A stretch of DNA of 64,000 nt from an uncultured Mediterraneibacter sp. (GCA_934309345.1 CAKRDD010000002.1:1-64000), one strand, 5' to 3'; counted from the stretch's first letter, positions 51,891 to 61,123 are shown. Numbers and translations: made by a program. The notes: generated from the sequence alone by a model not told the origin.

Positions 51891-53270
51891 TTAAAATCCT
51901 CCTTCTTCTTTATAGGATTTACTGTTACGGTATGTGAAAAGTGCACCAATTGCCAGAATGATAAAGGTCATGATTCCAATTACCGCGCCAATGTTATAGT
52001 ACTGTTTGTCAATTGTCAGTTTATAGAGCCATGTAACCAGAAGGTCTGTCTTACCTGCAGTTGAAGAAAGGTTTGTTACCGGATCTCCTCCTGAAAGAAG
52101 ATAAATGACATTGAAGTTATTGACATTTCCTGTAAAGGTTACGATCAGATACGGTGTTGTCACATACAGCATGTATGGCAGTGTGATCTTTGTAAATGTC
52201 TGGAATGCATTTGCTCCATCCACTTTTGCTGCTTCATAAAGTTCTTCTGGAATATTTTGAAGTACACCGGTCAGCTGAAGCAATGTATACGGCACACCTA
52301 CCCAGATATTGATGATGATAACAGTCACTCTCGCCCATGTCGGATCCGTAAAGAACGGAAGGCTTGCATCACTTGCGATCAATCCTATATTTCTGAGAAG
52401 TACGTTGATTGCTCCTTCTGGCTGCAACATGGTACGCATGATCAAAAGAGATACGAACATCGGCACTGCACAGGAAAGAACAAAACAAAATCTCCAGAAT
52501 CCTTTTGCTCTTGTTCCCTTTCTGTTGATCAGAAGGGAAAGGATCATTCCAAAAATATAATTGCTGAAAGTTGCAAAAAATGCCCAGACGATCGTCCATC
52601 CAAGAACAGACCAGAAGGTACTTCCAAGAATGCTTTCGGAATCAAACAATGTCTTAAAATTATCAAGTCCCACCCAGTCAAACAGCATCAGATGGTTGCC
52701 AATACGGCTATAATTGGTAAATGCCATACAGATCATGAACACCAGTGGAAGTACAGTAAACACAAAGATGAATGCTGTTGGTGGTGTCATAAACAAACGA
52801 TACAGATTCTCATGCAGAAAGGATTTAAGATCTTCTGCAAATGTGTTTACATGCATTCCCGCTTTCTGAAGACATTCCGCTTTATATGCACTTCTTAAGG
52901 TTCCTCTCCAAACAAGGATCATAAGAATTGTCAATAGGATTGTCGCCACACCATAAAGTAAAATCAGGACTGACTGATCTCCTTTTGTGTAAATATAGAT
53001 TTGCCTTGCTTCATCCCATACTTCCTGCTGCTGCACAGTTCCAAGTGTCCGGAGACCGCCGATAAATCCGATTCCATTTACCGCCATAAAGACGATGTAG
53101 GCAATTTCAATTGCCAGATACAAAAGCCCTTTGACAATCTGACCATGTACGATATTTCCAAATCCCATCAGGATCATGGAAAGCTTAGTCTCTAATCCAC
53201 CTTTTTTCACTGCATTGATGCAGGTATATGGCGTTGGAAATTCATTGCTTCTTTTCTTAAATATACTCAT
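51891..53270 (-). CDS. malF: Maltodextrin ABC transporter permease MalF
   Basis: 459 residues with about eight membrane segments: two N-terminal ones with an extra loop (1-130) ahead of the usual MalF core. EAA loop LYEAAKVDGANAFQTFTKIT(LP) near 355-375. CUT1 family. The longer N-terminus is usual in Clostridial maltose transporters. It follows the binding-protein gene by 12 bases. No MalK-like ATPase is encoded here; a shared MsmX-type ATPase is presumably used. Confidence 0.92.
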   Translation of the reverse strand: MSIFKKRSNEFPTPYTCINAVKKGGLETKLSMILMGFGNIVHGQIVKGLLYLAIEIAYIVFMAVNGIGFIGGLRTLGTVQQQEVWDEARQIYIYTKGDQSVLILLYGVATILLTILMILVWRGTLRSAYKAECLQKAGMHVNTFAEDLKSFLHENLYRLFMTPPTAFIFVFTVLPLVFMICMAFTNYSRIGNHLMLFDWVGLDNFKTLFDSESILGSTFWSVLGWTIVWAFFATFSNYIFGMILSLLINRKGTRAKGFWRFCFVLSCAVPMFVSLLIMRTMLQPEGAINVLLRNIGLIASDASLPFFTDPTWARVTVIIINIWVGVPYTLLQLTGVLQNIPEELYEAAKVDGANAFQTFTKITLPYMLYVTTPYLIVTFTGNVNNFNVIYLLSGGDPVTNLSSTAGKTDLLVTWLYKLTIDKQYYNIGAVIGIMTFIILAIGALFTYRNSKSYKEEGGF

Positions 53271-53282
53271 TCCGTTTACCTC

Positions 53283-54527
53283 TTAATTGATTCCGTTACT
53301 ATTCATTGCTTCATTCATTGCTTCTGTCTGTTCTTCAGCATTTTCATGTGTCACACTCTTGTTACGAATTCCTTTTCCCATATTCTCAACCGGTGTCCAG
53401 CAGTTACTCATGGATGCCACAAACGGCTGAAGTATTGATGTATTATTAAAGGTATCATTCTGTGCCTGAACAAGAGGATCTGACGCAATGTCCTTTTCTT
53501 TCAGAAGTTCTGTATTACATGGAATCACATTTCTCATCTCATAGTGTGCTCTCTGGGCATCACTTCCTCCCAGATAAACAGCAAGTGCTACTGCCTGTTC
53601 CATGTATTCACTATGCGCGTTAACTCCGATTGCCTTTGAACCTGCATATGCAAGCATTTGCTTCTCCTCACCATTAATAGTATATGTAGGAAGAGATGTA
53701 ACACCCATGTTATCTCCAAGTGCTTCTTTGATTGCATTTGCATCCCATGATCCGGTAAACATTGCCTTCACACTGCCATCACGAAGTCCTGCAAGTGCCG
53801 AACCGTCTGCATCAATTTTAAAATTCGGATTGGCTGCCAGATCGATCGCATAATTGGTTGCATCCACTGCCTTTTCTCCCGCAAAATCAACTCCTTTTGA
53901 CTCGTCCGTTCCATCTCCAAACAAAGTGCATCCATTTCCCAGGTAAAATGCCGGAAGATACCACGAATTAGTAAATGGGAAGGATACTGTTCCTTTTTCC
54001 AGCATCGTATCCAGATTTTTCACATCTTCTTCTGAAAATACAGACTTGTCATAAAACATATACCAGGTATTGGTTGTAAACGGAACTCCGTAAAGTTCTC
54101 CGTCAACCTTCACCGAATCTAGAAGTTCCTCCGAGTTTGTTGATTCAATCTCTTCTTTATACTTTCCACCAAATTTTGCTACTGCATCCGCATCTGTAAG
54201 CGATGTGATCCTATCATTTGCATACATAAATACATCTGCACTTGCCTCCGGATCCTGTGCTACCTGATCTGCTGCAGTCGCTTCATCAGCTACTCCATAG
54301 ACAAATGTAATGTTCCACTCCGGGTGCTCTTTTGCAAAATTGTTGCACATTGTCTGAAGCCATTCACCACTGTCTTTCGACTGGTCTTCCGATGGAGACC
54401 ATACCATCAGTCTGACTTTTTCAGCCTCTTCATCTGCCGTATTGCTTCCGCATCCGGTAAGCCCTGCTGCCATCAGGGTTACAGTCATGATTCCTGTTAG
54501 AAATGCTGCCAGTCCTCTTTTCATCAT
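53283..54527 (-). CDS. malE: Maltodextrin-binding lipoprotein MalE
   Basis: 414 residues from MMKRGLAAFLTGIMT (ATG 54527, AAAGGAAG upstream). Lipobox MAAGLTGCG, Cys near residue 25; then an SBP_bac_1 fold with VRLMVWSPSEDQSKDSGEWL, WNITFVYGVADEATAADQVA, VPFTTNTWYMFYDKSV and GSWDANAIKEALG. First gene of the seven-gene operon with the operator-promoter at 54560-54602. Confidence 0.92.
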   Translation of the reverse strand: MMKRGLAAFLTGIMTVTLMAAGLTGCGSNTADEEAEKVRLMVWSPSEDQSKDSGEWLQTMCNNFAKEHPEWNITFVYGVADEATAADQVAQDPEASADVFMYANDRITSLTDADAVAKFGGKYKEEIESTNSEELLDSVKVDGELYGVPFTTNTWYMFYDKSVFSEEDVKNLDTMLEKGTVSFPFTNSWYLPAFYLGNGCTLFGDGTDESKGVDFAGEKAVDATNYAIDLAANPNFKIDADGSALAGLRDGSVKAMFTGSWDANAIKEALGDNMGVTSLPTYTINGEEKQMLAYAGSKAIGVNAHSEYMEQAVALAVYLGGSDAQRAHYEMRNVIPCNTELLKEKDIASDPLVQAQNDTFNNTSILQPFVASMSNCWTPVENMGKGIRNKSVTHENAEEQTEAMNEAMNSNGIN

Positions 54528-54559
54528 ATTTCTTCCTTTCATTCCTTTTGTTTCGTATT

Positions 54560-54602
54560 GTTTCGTTAAGTTCAATATACGTCTTTTTTGTTTTTCCGTC
54601 AA
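54560..54602 (-). promoter_or_regulatory. Maltodextrin operon promoter and operator
   Basis: Minus-strand TTGACG (54597-54602), 17-base spacer, TATATT (54574-54579), then AACTTAACGAAAC (54560-54572) directly downstream of the -10. An inverted relative of this motif lies before the LacI gene; ACGAAAC recurs at about 54549-54555. Likely target of the divergent regulator. Confidence 0.7.
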
Positions 54603-54693
54603 TCATTTTCCATTTACCCCTTGTATTTTCATTAATTTTGCATAATTTATTGTTTTTATTTTTGTGCATTATTTTCTATTTTTTCTTTTACGA

Positions 54694-54756
54694 AACTTAA
54701 CTAAACATTTATTTTTCCTATAGTTCATTGATTTTTATCCTGCTATTGTATATAAT
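54694..54756 (+). promoter_or_regulatory. Promoter of the LacI-type regulator gene with operator copy
   Basis: TTGATT (54728-54733), 17-base spacer, TATAAT (54751-54756). AACTTAACTAAAC (54694-54706), preceded by ACGAA, lies 20 bases upstream and matches the motif of the mal promoter at 11 of 13 places or better. Confidence 0.65.
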
Positions 54757-54798
54757 AAAAGAAGAATTATTTTCTACTCTATGAAAGGTTTGCAAATT

Positions 54799-55803
54799 AT
54801 GACTACAATCCAAGATATTGCTGATAAAATGGGGATTTCTAAAAGTACTGTATCCAAAGCTCTCAACGATGCACCTGATATCAGCGAAACTTTACGGAAA
54901 CAGGTTTTAGAAACTGCTGTAGCACTTGGTTATACTAAACTGCGGCGTTATAAAAAGCCTGTAAAGAAAATCTGCATTATAATAGAAAAAGAGAACATCT
55001 TGTACAAAGAACCCCATCATTTTGCCTATGACATTCTGATCGGTTTTCGCCAGATGGCTGAACCAGCCGGTTTTGATGTTGAAATCGTACCTGTTGATGT
55101 TCAGATACAAAGGAATCAACATTATGATGTTTTTATGCTGGAACATGATTATGTGGGCGCATTTGCAATCGGCTTTTCTCTGAACGATCCATGGATTCGT
55201 GACTTCAAGACCAGCCACACACCTGCCGTGCTTTTTGATAACTACATTATTGGAAATCCGGCCACCGCTTATGTAGGTATCGATAATGATGAAGGAATGG
55301 AAATTGCTGTCTCTTATCTTACCAGACTCGGACACCGGAACATTGCCTATCTCAGCGGTTCCCTTGGATCTCAGATTCTTCAGATACGACATGCTGCTTT
55401 CCTCCGTGCCATGCACCAACATGGACTAAAGACTTCTCCTACCACTACCGGCTGCTCTTATTATCTGTCAGAATGTATGGAGAAACATTTGCCACGTTTT
55501 CTGAAAAATGGAACAACAGCCATCATCTGCAGTCAGGACACCCTTGCGAACGCAGCCCTTATCCAATGCCAGCAGCTCGGATATCTGGTTCCTGATGATG
55601 TCAGCATTATCGGATTTGATGATCTGCCAATTGCGGCCTACACATCACCTCCGCTGACTACAATCAGACAGGATCGTATTGAACTGGGGAAAAGTGGATT
55701 CTTTGCGTTATCCAGTCTTCTTAATGGCGTTTCAATCAGTACATTTTTGTTGCATGCGCAGCTGATTGAAAGGAAATCTACAGGGAATGTTCCTGTAGCA
55801 TAA
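54799..55803 (+). CDS. malR: LacI-family regulator of the maltodextrin operon
   Basis: 334 residues from MTTIQDIADKMGISKSTVSK (ATG 54799, AAAGGT upstream; the frame can start 6 codons earlier without a good site). The N-terminal HTH and hinge are classic; the core binds a sugar effector (VGIDNDEGMEIAVSYL, SIIGFDDLPIAAYTSPPLTT). Divergent from malE with operator-like repeats before both promoters, so it most likely represses the operon and itself until maltose is present. The name malR is by context. Confidence 0.88.
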   Translation: MTTIQDIADKMGISKSTVSKALNDAPDISETLRKQVLETAVALGYTKLRRYKKPVKKICIIIEKENILYKEPHHFAYDILIGFRQMAEPAGFDVEIVPVDVQIQRNQHYDVFMLEHDYVGAFAIGFSLNDPWIRDFKTSHTPAVLFDNYIIGNPATAYVGIDNDEGMEIAVSYLTRLGHRNIAYLSGSLGSQILQIRHAAFLRAMHQHGLKTSPTTTGCSYYLSECMEKHLPRFLKNGTTAIICSQDTLANAALIQCQQLGYLVPDDVSIIGFDDLPIAAYTSPPLTTIRQDRIELGKSGFFALSSLLNGVSISTFLLHAQLIERKSTGNVPVA

Positions 55804-55853
55804 GATATCTGATCATTTATTTGATTGAGCAGACTAATATCAGCTTTATATAG

Positions 55854-55897
55854 CAAAAGGTTAGGAAACTACCGTTCCGGTGTTCCCTAACCTTTTG
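55854..55897 (+). terminator. Terminator of malR
   Basis: 12-bp perfect stem CAAAAGGTTAGG/CCTAACCTTTTG, with T-rich tail TTTGTAACATC; works for the facing AraC gene as well. Confidence 0.85.
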
Positions 55898-55931
55898 TTT
55901 GTAACATCTTTTATAATTCTTTCACTCTCCA

Positions 55932-56801
55932 CTAACTCCATGTACTCGACTTATTTTTTCTATATTTTAACGGAGATACCCCATATGTTTTTTTGAAACT
56001 TCTGATAAAATAACTTACATTCTGATAGCCACTGAGCATTGCAACTTCTGTAACTGGAATATCCGTATTTTGTAACAACTGTTTTGCATGCTCCAACCGC
56101 AAATATGTAACATATTTTGAAAGCGTAATATGAAAATGTTCTTTAAAATATTGCGATACATATTTTTCAGAAAGATGGAACTGTTCCCCAAATTCCTTTA
56201 ATGATATCTCCCCTGTAAAACTCTGCTGTATGTATGAAATCATCTCTTTTTCTACAGTATTTCTTCCACTTTTATCATTCTCGATTATAAATCCATTCTC
56301 CCACATGTGAAGAATAAATTGTAAAAGAATTATTTTTGTCTTTATCTGAACAGCTATTTCCAACTTCTTTTCATCATTTTTTGCCATATGTATTTCGGCC
56401 AACTGCTCACACAACTTTTTTGCTGTATCCTTGATTCTTGGCCTTATCATCAAATGACCATTTTTTAATGGAATAAGCAACTTATCATCTAACATGTCAT
56501 CTGTGCAAAAAGAGATATATTTTAACGGAAAAAGGAAAGTAAAATAATCCACATCACCAGACTGTGAACCCATGAAATGCAGATTACCCGGCGACACCAC
56601 AAAGGCATCCCCGGGGGTTCCGATATAGTTTTCTCCTGAAATACTCACAGTCAAGGTTCCACTTTTTACATATATAATTTCAAGTTCGTCATGCCAATGT
56701 ACCGGTATCTGAAATGATCGTCCCTCATTTCTTATATGATATGTACTAAACGGATTCTCCTTTGTTCCATGCGGTTTATTTTCCTTTAATTCAAAGTACA
56801 T
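55932..56801 (-). CDS. AraC-family regulator with cupin domain
   Basis: 289 residues. The N-terminal cupin (about 15-90: IPVHWHDELEIIYVKSG, GTPGDAFVVSPGNLH) would bind a small ligand; the C-terminal double HTH (about 185-285) shows ISLKEFGEQFHLSEKYVSQY and EVAMLSGYQNVSYFIRSFKK followed by YGVSPLKYR. It starts 9 bases after the MATE exporter gene and probably is co-transcribed with it, so it may control it. Confidence 0.88.
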   Translation of the reverse strand: MYFELKENKPHGTKENPFSTYHIRNEGRSFQIPVHWHDELEIIYVKSGTLTVSISGENYIGTPGDAFVVSPGNLHFMGSQSGDVDYFTFLFPLKYISFCTDDMLDDKLLIPLKNGHLMIRPRIKDTAKKLCEQLAEIHMAKNDEKKLEIAVQIKTKIILLQFILHMWENGFIIENDKSGRNTVEKEMISYIQQSFTGEISLKEFGEQFHLSEKYVSQYFKEHFHITLSKYVTYLRLEHAKQLLQNTDIPVTEVAMLSGYQNVSYFIRSFKKTYGVSPLKYRKNKSSTWS

Positions 56802-56810
56802 AATCTCTCC

Positions 56811-58133
56811 CTAAAATTCTATAAGACTCTTGTTTTTCCATTTTCCACTTTTCCATCTAAGTACCATTCCCACAGCCCTCGCGCATTCATCACTTGCCAT
56901 AGCAATATATGCTCCCACTGCCAGAAGTTCCATATGTACTCCGAGAAAATAAGTTCCACCGACCGCAAACAGGTACATAAAAATCGCACCTAATATAACC
57001 GGAAAAAGTGCATCTCCACTCGTTTTTAATGCCTGACCATATACAAGATTAGTCACCCTTCCAAATTCAAGAAATATATCTACTATCAACAACTTTACCA
57101 CAAGATTTACCATCTGTGTATCATCTGTAAATATATGCACTATAAAATGTCCGGACAATGCAAATGTCACTGAAAAGCATGTTGCTGTTATAATACCATA
57201 TATCGCAGCTTTTCTCGTACCTTTGTCACATTCTTCAAATTCCTTTGCGCCAATTCTCCAACCGGTCATGATCGCATTCGCCTGCGCAAGTGCAGCTCCC
57301 ACACAATACGAAAAATTAGCAATCTGCACAGTATACGAACGTGCTGTAACATTCATTCCATCCGCATCCATCTGATTCATAAAACGAACTATAAGCGTCA
57401 TTGCTATGTTATAAAGTGCCGTTTCAAATGCAGAAGGAAAACCAATCTTAACAATCTGCTCAAGTATCTTTCTTGATGACATTCGCTCAGGGCTCTGCTT
57501 TGCTTTTATAAGCACAGCTCCCATTCCGGCTACAATAATAAGATTTACGATCCTCGAGATAACTGTGGCAACAGCAACGCCCATTACGCCCCAGTTAAAC
57601 ATAAATAAGAATACTGAATTAAGTATTATATTAACTACATTTCCAACGACAGTTCCTATCAAAGAATGCTTTGTATATCCAAACACCCTCAAATAACTGG
57701 AGAAAATAGGGATCAGTGCATTCAAAAAACAGGTTCCTCCAACAATTTTAAGGTATGTTTCAGCCGGAACAAGCAAAGCCGGGGCAATACTTACGATTCT
57801 AAGTATTCCACCAGAAAAAACAGCTAGAATAACCGACATCAAGATACCTATCATTGCATTAAACATAAGTCCAAGCTGTCTTGCCTGATATGCAATCCCA
57901 GGTCTTCCGGCTCCGATATTTTGTGACATAACAGCTACCATCCCCGATGATATCACCCCAAACATGATAATAAAAACACCTATATAGGTATTAGCTGTTC
58001 CCACTGCTCCTACAGCCTGGTCACTTACAGACGATAGCATAAGCGTATCGACCATACCCGAAAGCATATAAAATAAAGTCTCTAAGCATATTGGCACAGA
58101 TAGCTGTGTTAATGTTTTTCTTTCCGCTGCCAT
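56811..58133 (-). CDS. MATE-family efflux transporter
   Basis: 440 residues from MAAERKTLTQLSVPICLETL (ATG 58133, AAGGAG upstream). Twelve membrane segments, two homologous halves, MATE motif region MLSGMVDTLMLSSVSDQAVG, second-half FMNQMDADGMNVTARSYTVQ. Cation-coupled exporter of drugs or metabolites; substrate unknown. First gene of a two-gene unit with the AraC regulator. Confidence 0.9.
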   Translation of the reverse strand: MAAERKTLTQLSVPICLETLFYMLSGMVDTLMLSSVSDQAVGAVGTANTYIGVFIIMFGVISSGMVAVMSQNIGAGRPGIAYQARQLGLMFNAMIGILMSVILAVFSGGILRIVSIAPALLVPAETYLKIVGGTCFLNALIPIFSSYLRVFGYTKHSLIGTVVGNVVNIILNSVFLFMFNWGVMGVAVATVISRIVNLIIVAGMGAVLIKAKQSPERMSSRKILEQIVKIGFPSAFETALYNIAMTLIVRFMNQMDADGMNVTARSYTVQIANFSYCVGAALAQANAIMTGWRIGAKEFEECDKGTRKAAIYGIITATCFSVTFALSGHFIVHIFTDDTQMVNLVVKLLIVDIFLEFGRVTNLVYGQALKTSGDALFPVILGAIFMYLFAVGGTYFLGVHMELLAVGAYIAMASDECARAVGMVLRWKSGKWKNKSLIEF

Positions 58134-58231
58134 GGTTTTCTCCTTACATAGAAATATATCATACCTTATCAATAATACGATATATTTCTATGTAATTCTT
58201 GTATAATATCACGCGAAAATTGCACTATTTC

Positions 58232-58424
58232 TACTTTATTTTACTGACACATTCAAAGATCAGGCGATGAAATTCATTGTCAATTTCAAGGAAACGGTCA
58301 CCGTCTTTAGAAATCAGGCAAAGTTTTTGCTGTGCAATATTTTGCTCCAATAAATGCAACTTCCTCTTTGTGGACGGATTTCTACCAGTCCGATACGATT
58401 TAATTCAATTAACGCTTCGCGGAC
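58232..58424 (-). pseudogene. GntR-family regulator remnant
   Basis: Two adjoining minus-strand frames. The first reads VREALIELNRIGLVEIRPQR then GSCIY, the end of a GntR DNA-binding domain. The second, one base shifted and after a deletion, reads LEQNIAQQKLCLISKDGDRF then LEIDNEFHRLIFECVSK, part of an FCD ligand-binding domain. Start, end and much of the middle are missing. Together with the uxuA remnant it suggests a lost hexuronate locus (UxuR/ExuR-like). Confidence 0.7.
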
Positions 58425-58425
58425 C

Positions 58426-58513
58426 GGACAGAGACAAAGATATTGAGGCATACATCAAAACACTGGAGAACCTTGGTAAAGCAGATATCCATATGGTATG
58501 TTACATACTTTAA
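58426..58513 (+). pseudogene. uxuA: Mannonate dehydratase (uxuA) remnant
   Basis: A short plus-strand piece reading DKDIEAYIKTLENLGKADIH then MVCYIL, which corresponds to the UxuA segment '(I)xxYxxTIxNLGKAGIxVVCYNFMPVFDW'. About 25 of some 360 residues remain. It directly abuts the GntR remnant. Confidence 0.55.
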
Positions 58514-58536
58514 GGGAAACATTTAATCATTAAGCT

Positions 58537-58564
58537 AAAGCATCTCTTCGGAGGTGCTTTTTTA
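58537..58564 (+). terminator. Intrinsic terminator with UUCG tetraloop
   Basis: 10-bp stem AAAGCATCTC / GAGGTGCTTT (one G-U pair) around TTCG, followed by T6. It follows the uxuA remnant. Confidence 0.88.
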
Positions 58565-58583
58565 TCTCGATCATCAGCCTCTA

Positions 58584-59471
58584 TCAGTAGTTCTTTTTCT
58601 CTTTAGTACAGTCATGGTTCTTTCTTCGTTCTTCCACCATGTTAGCAAACCATTCCACCATAGCCGGATCATAGTGGGAGAAGAAAGCACTCGTTTTCGT
58701 GTCCAGAGCGGCGATTCTTTCCATATCCTCCACAGAAAGTACAAAGTCGAATACATTCAGGTTTTCCTGCATTCGTTCCATATGTGTGGACTTTGGAATC
58801 ACCACTACGCCACGTTGCAAATGCCAGCGGAGAATAACCTGTGCTGCACTCTTACCGTACTTTTTGCCTATCTCATTCAGTACAGGATTCTGAAACATAT
58901 CCCCTCTGCCTTCGCCAAACGGAGCCCAAGCCTCAATCTGTACACTATATTTGTCCATCCACTTCTTTGCATCTTCCTGCTGATGGAAAGGATGTACCTC
59001 CACCTGATTTATCATTGGTTTGATGCGAGCAAAAGAACAGATATCCACCAATCGATCAGGGTAAAAATTAGATACACCTATAGCACGGATTTTGCCAGCT
59101 TCATATAGTTCTTCAAGTGCCCGCCATGCGCCGTAATAATCCGAATACGGCTGATGCAGCAGGCAAAGATCAAGGTAGTCTGTACGTAGCTTTTCCATAG
59201 AGTCCAAAACTGACGCTTTAGCTTCCTCATATCCGTAATGCTCGATCCAGACCTTGGTGGTCAGAAAAATGTCTTTGCGGTCAACCCCTGATTTTTCGAT
59301 TGCTGCACCGACCTGTTCCTCATTGAAATAGCTCTGCGCTGTATCAATGGCACGATAGCCAACATTTAATGCATTCAGAACGCATCGTTCACATTCTTCC
59401 TGCGTCACTTGAAATACACCATAGCCCAGTTGTGGCATTTTCACACCGTTGCTCAAAGTAATATATTCCAT
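58584..59471 (-). CDS. Aldo/keto reductase
   Basis: 295 residues of the AKR barrel family: MPQLGYGVFQV, GYRAIDTAQSYFNEEQVG (catalytic Asp and Tyr), TTKVWIEHYGYEEAKASV (Lys), CLLHQPYSDYYGAW (His), GKIRAIGVSNF and the NADPH-binding IPKSTHMERMQENLNV. The best-known relatives (YtbE/AKR5) reduce methylglyoxal and other aldehydes. ATG 59471 with AGGAGG 8 bases before it. Divergent from a MerR regulator gene with a typical MerR promoter between, so probably induced by stress compounds. Confidence 0.92.
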   Translation of the reverse strand: MEYITLSNGVKMPQLGYGVFQVTQEECERCVLNALNVGYRAIDTAQSYFNEEQVGAAIEKSGVDRKDIFLTTKVWIEHYGYEEAKASVLDSMEKLRTDYLDLCLLHQPYSDYYGAWRALEELYEAGKIRAIGVSNFYPDRLVDICSFARIKPMINQVEVHPFHQQEDAKKWMDKYSVQIEAWAPFGEGRGDMFQNPVLNEIGKKYGKSAAQVILRWHLQRGVVVIPKSTHMERMQENLNVFDFVLSVEDMERIAALDTKTSAFFSHYDPAMVEWFANMVEERRKNHDCTKEKKNY

Positions 59472-59513
59472 AACAAAAACCTCCTGTTGCGTTGAATTTT
59501 ATTCTGTGCTATT

Positions 59514-59544
59514 ATCGTAGCAGTCGGTAGTTACTACCGGTTAA
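59514..59544 (-). promoter_or_regulatory. MerR-type promoter with 19-base spacer and dyad
   Basis: Minus-strand -35 TTAACC (59539-59544) and -10 TACGAT (59514-59519) are 19 bases apart; the dyad CGGTAGT-T-ACTACCG (59524-59538) lies between them. This is the hallmark of promoters twisted into activity by MerR proteins, and it directs the aldo/keto reductase gene. Confidence 0.8.
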
Positions 59545-59583
59545 GAACTTTTTCAACCTTTTCAAAAATCAGGAGGCTTTTTT

Positions 59584-59985
59584 ATGTATTCTATGAAAGA
59601 GGCTTGTACTCTCACCAATATGACCTATGAAAATCTGAAATTTTACTGCAACAAGGGGTTAGTACCCAATGTCAAGCGAGACAGCCGAAATTATCGTGTC
59701 TTTGACGAACATGACATCAAGTGGATTCAGAGCCTGAACTGTCTGAAAAGCTGTGGCATGAGCATTGCGGAGATGAAGGAATATCTTGCACTGTGCATGG
59801 AAGGCGAAGGCACGATTCCGGAACGCAAAGTGATTCTTGCAGAGAAAAAAGAAACCCTGCTCCAATCCATTGCGGAACTGCAAAAGTCAGTTGCTTACAT
59901 TGACTGGAAGCAAGGATTCTATGACGATGTGCTGTCAGGCAAGACAGCGTATTATAGTAATCTTGTTCCAGAATTGATGAAATGA
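59584..59985 (+). CDS. MerR-family regulator
   Basis: 133 residues: winged HTH MYSMKEACTLTNMTYENLKF then YCNKGLVPNVKRDSRNYRVF (about 1-70), a dimerising coiled coil (about 80-115) and no Cys-rich metal site at the C-terminus. AGGAGGC site 9 bases before the ATG. Divergent from the reductase and most likely its activator. Relatives (AdhR/NmlR group) respond to aldehydes; this one lacks the Cys that AdhR uses at the expected place, though CLKSCGM has Cys in the domain. Confidence 0.88.
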   Translation: MYSMKEACTLTNMTYENLKFYCNKGLVPNVKRDSRNYRVFDEHDIKWIQSLNCLKSCGMSIAEMKEYLALCMEGEGTIPERKVILAEKKETLLQSIAELQKSVAYIDWKQGFYDDVLSGKTAYYSNLVPELMK

Positions 59986-60024
59986 TAAGTCGATACAGTT
60001 GGATACGATATGTTCGCCTCCACA

Positions 60025-61074
60025 TTATCTGTTCTTCGCATTCTCTTCCAATTCCAGCATGTACTTATCAAAGTCGGACATGAACAGCCTATCTTGAATA
60101 ACACGATATTTTTCAAATTCGGTTTCAGCTTTTGCCTTGGCAATCTCAGCAGTGATTTTGCCTGCATCCTGAAGAACCTCTCTGTCATCAGCCATCAGGA
60201 ATAGATCCAGTCGCTTTGACCAATCCTCCATTGTCATTGGAATGTGACGTTCCGCACGGTCCTCTGCCAAATCCAAATAAGCGGATACAATACGCTCTAA
60301 TGAACGCATTTCTTTCTCTGAAAGATAATTCTTCGCAACGCTAACATCGCTTTTTACAATCTTACCTTCCGGTGCTGCTGCCCAAGTAGTTAATCCCATA
60401 TGTGGCTTATCAGCATCGGCCCGCTCGTAAATTAACTCTGCTGCTGTATGTCCGTGAACTGCATAGTGCATCTTGTTCTGCACTTTTGCAAAGAACTGCT
60501 TTGTTGTTTTTGCTGTTCGGTCATAATCAAGAGCTGTAGCATAGATGTCTGTTATCTTCTGATAAAATCTACGCTCAGACAAACGAATTTCACGAATCTG
60601 CTCAAGCAAACGGTCGAAGTATTCTACTGTAAGCACAGATCCACCATTTTTCAGGCGCTCATCATCCATGACCCAGCCCTTGATGGTGTAGTCTTTTACG
60701 ATGCCATTGGCCCACTTGCGAAACTGCACTGCTCGTTCATTATTCACCTTGAATCCAACCGCAATAATCATTTGAAGATTATAATGCTTTGTGTCACGAG
60801 TCACCTGACGTGAACCTTCGGTTTGAACTATCCGGAAATTCCGGATAGTTGAATCTTCCTCAAGCTCTGAGTCGGAATAAATCTTCTTAATATGCTCATT
60901 GATTGTACGAACATCCACATTATACAGTGTAGCCATCATTTTCTGTGTCAGCCATATATTCTCATCCTCATAGCGCATCTCAATACTGTCCTTTTGTTCC
61001 CCCACAGAGGCAACATAGGTCAGGTATTCTGCTGCACTGGAACGGATGGTTACTTCGTCTTTTTTCTTTTTCAA
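60025..61074 (-). CDS. rhuM: RhuM family protein
   Basis: 349 residues of the virulence RhuM family: IEMRYEDENIWLTQKMMATL then YNVDVRTINEHIKKIYSD (an HTH/KilA-N-like region, about 32-70), HYNLQMIIAVGFKVNNERAV then QFRKWANGIVKDY (Bro-N-like region), and a helical C-terminus. Family members occur in pathogenicity islands and phage-like regions and sometimes next to restriction systems; function unknown. TTG start at 61074 with GAAGGAGG about 10 bases upstream. Preceded by a small ORF. Confidence 0.82.
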   Translation of the reverse strand: MKKKKDEVTIRSSAAEYLTYVASVGEQKDSIEMRYEDENIWLTQKMMATLYNVDVRTINEHIKKIYSDSELEEDSTIRNFRIVQTEGSRQVTRDTKHYNLQMIIAVGFKVNNERAVQFRKWANGIVKDYTIKGWVMDDERLKNGGSVLTVEYFDRLLEQIREIRLSERRFYQKITDIYATALDYDRTAKTTKQFFAKVQNKMHYAVHGHTAAELIYERADADKPHMGLTTWAAAPEGKIVKSDVSVAKNYLSEKEMRSLERIVSAYLDLAEDRAERHIPMTMEDWSKRLDLFLMADDREVLQDAGKITAEIAKAKAETEFEKYRVIQDRLFMSDFDKYMLELEENAKNR

Positions 61075-61123
61075 ATAGGAGGCCTCCTTCTTCGATAAAT
61101 CACTCTATAATAAATAATAAGCA

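Noticed and set aside
52257..52898. 213-codon plus-strand frame opposite malF
   Set aside because: Antisense to a clear permease gene; composition (His, Lys, Cys) is typical of reversed membrane-protein codons.
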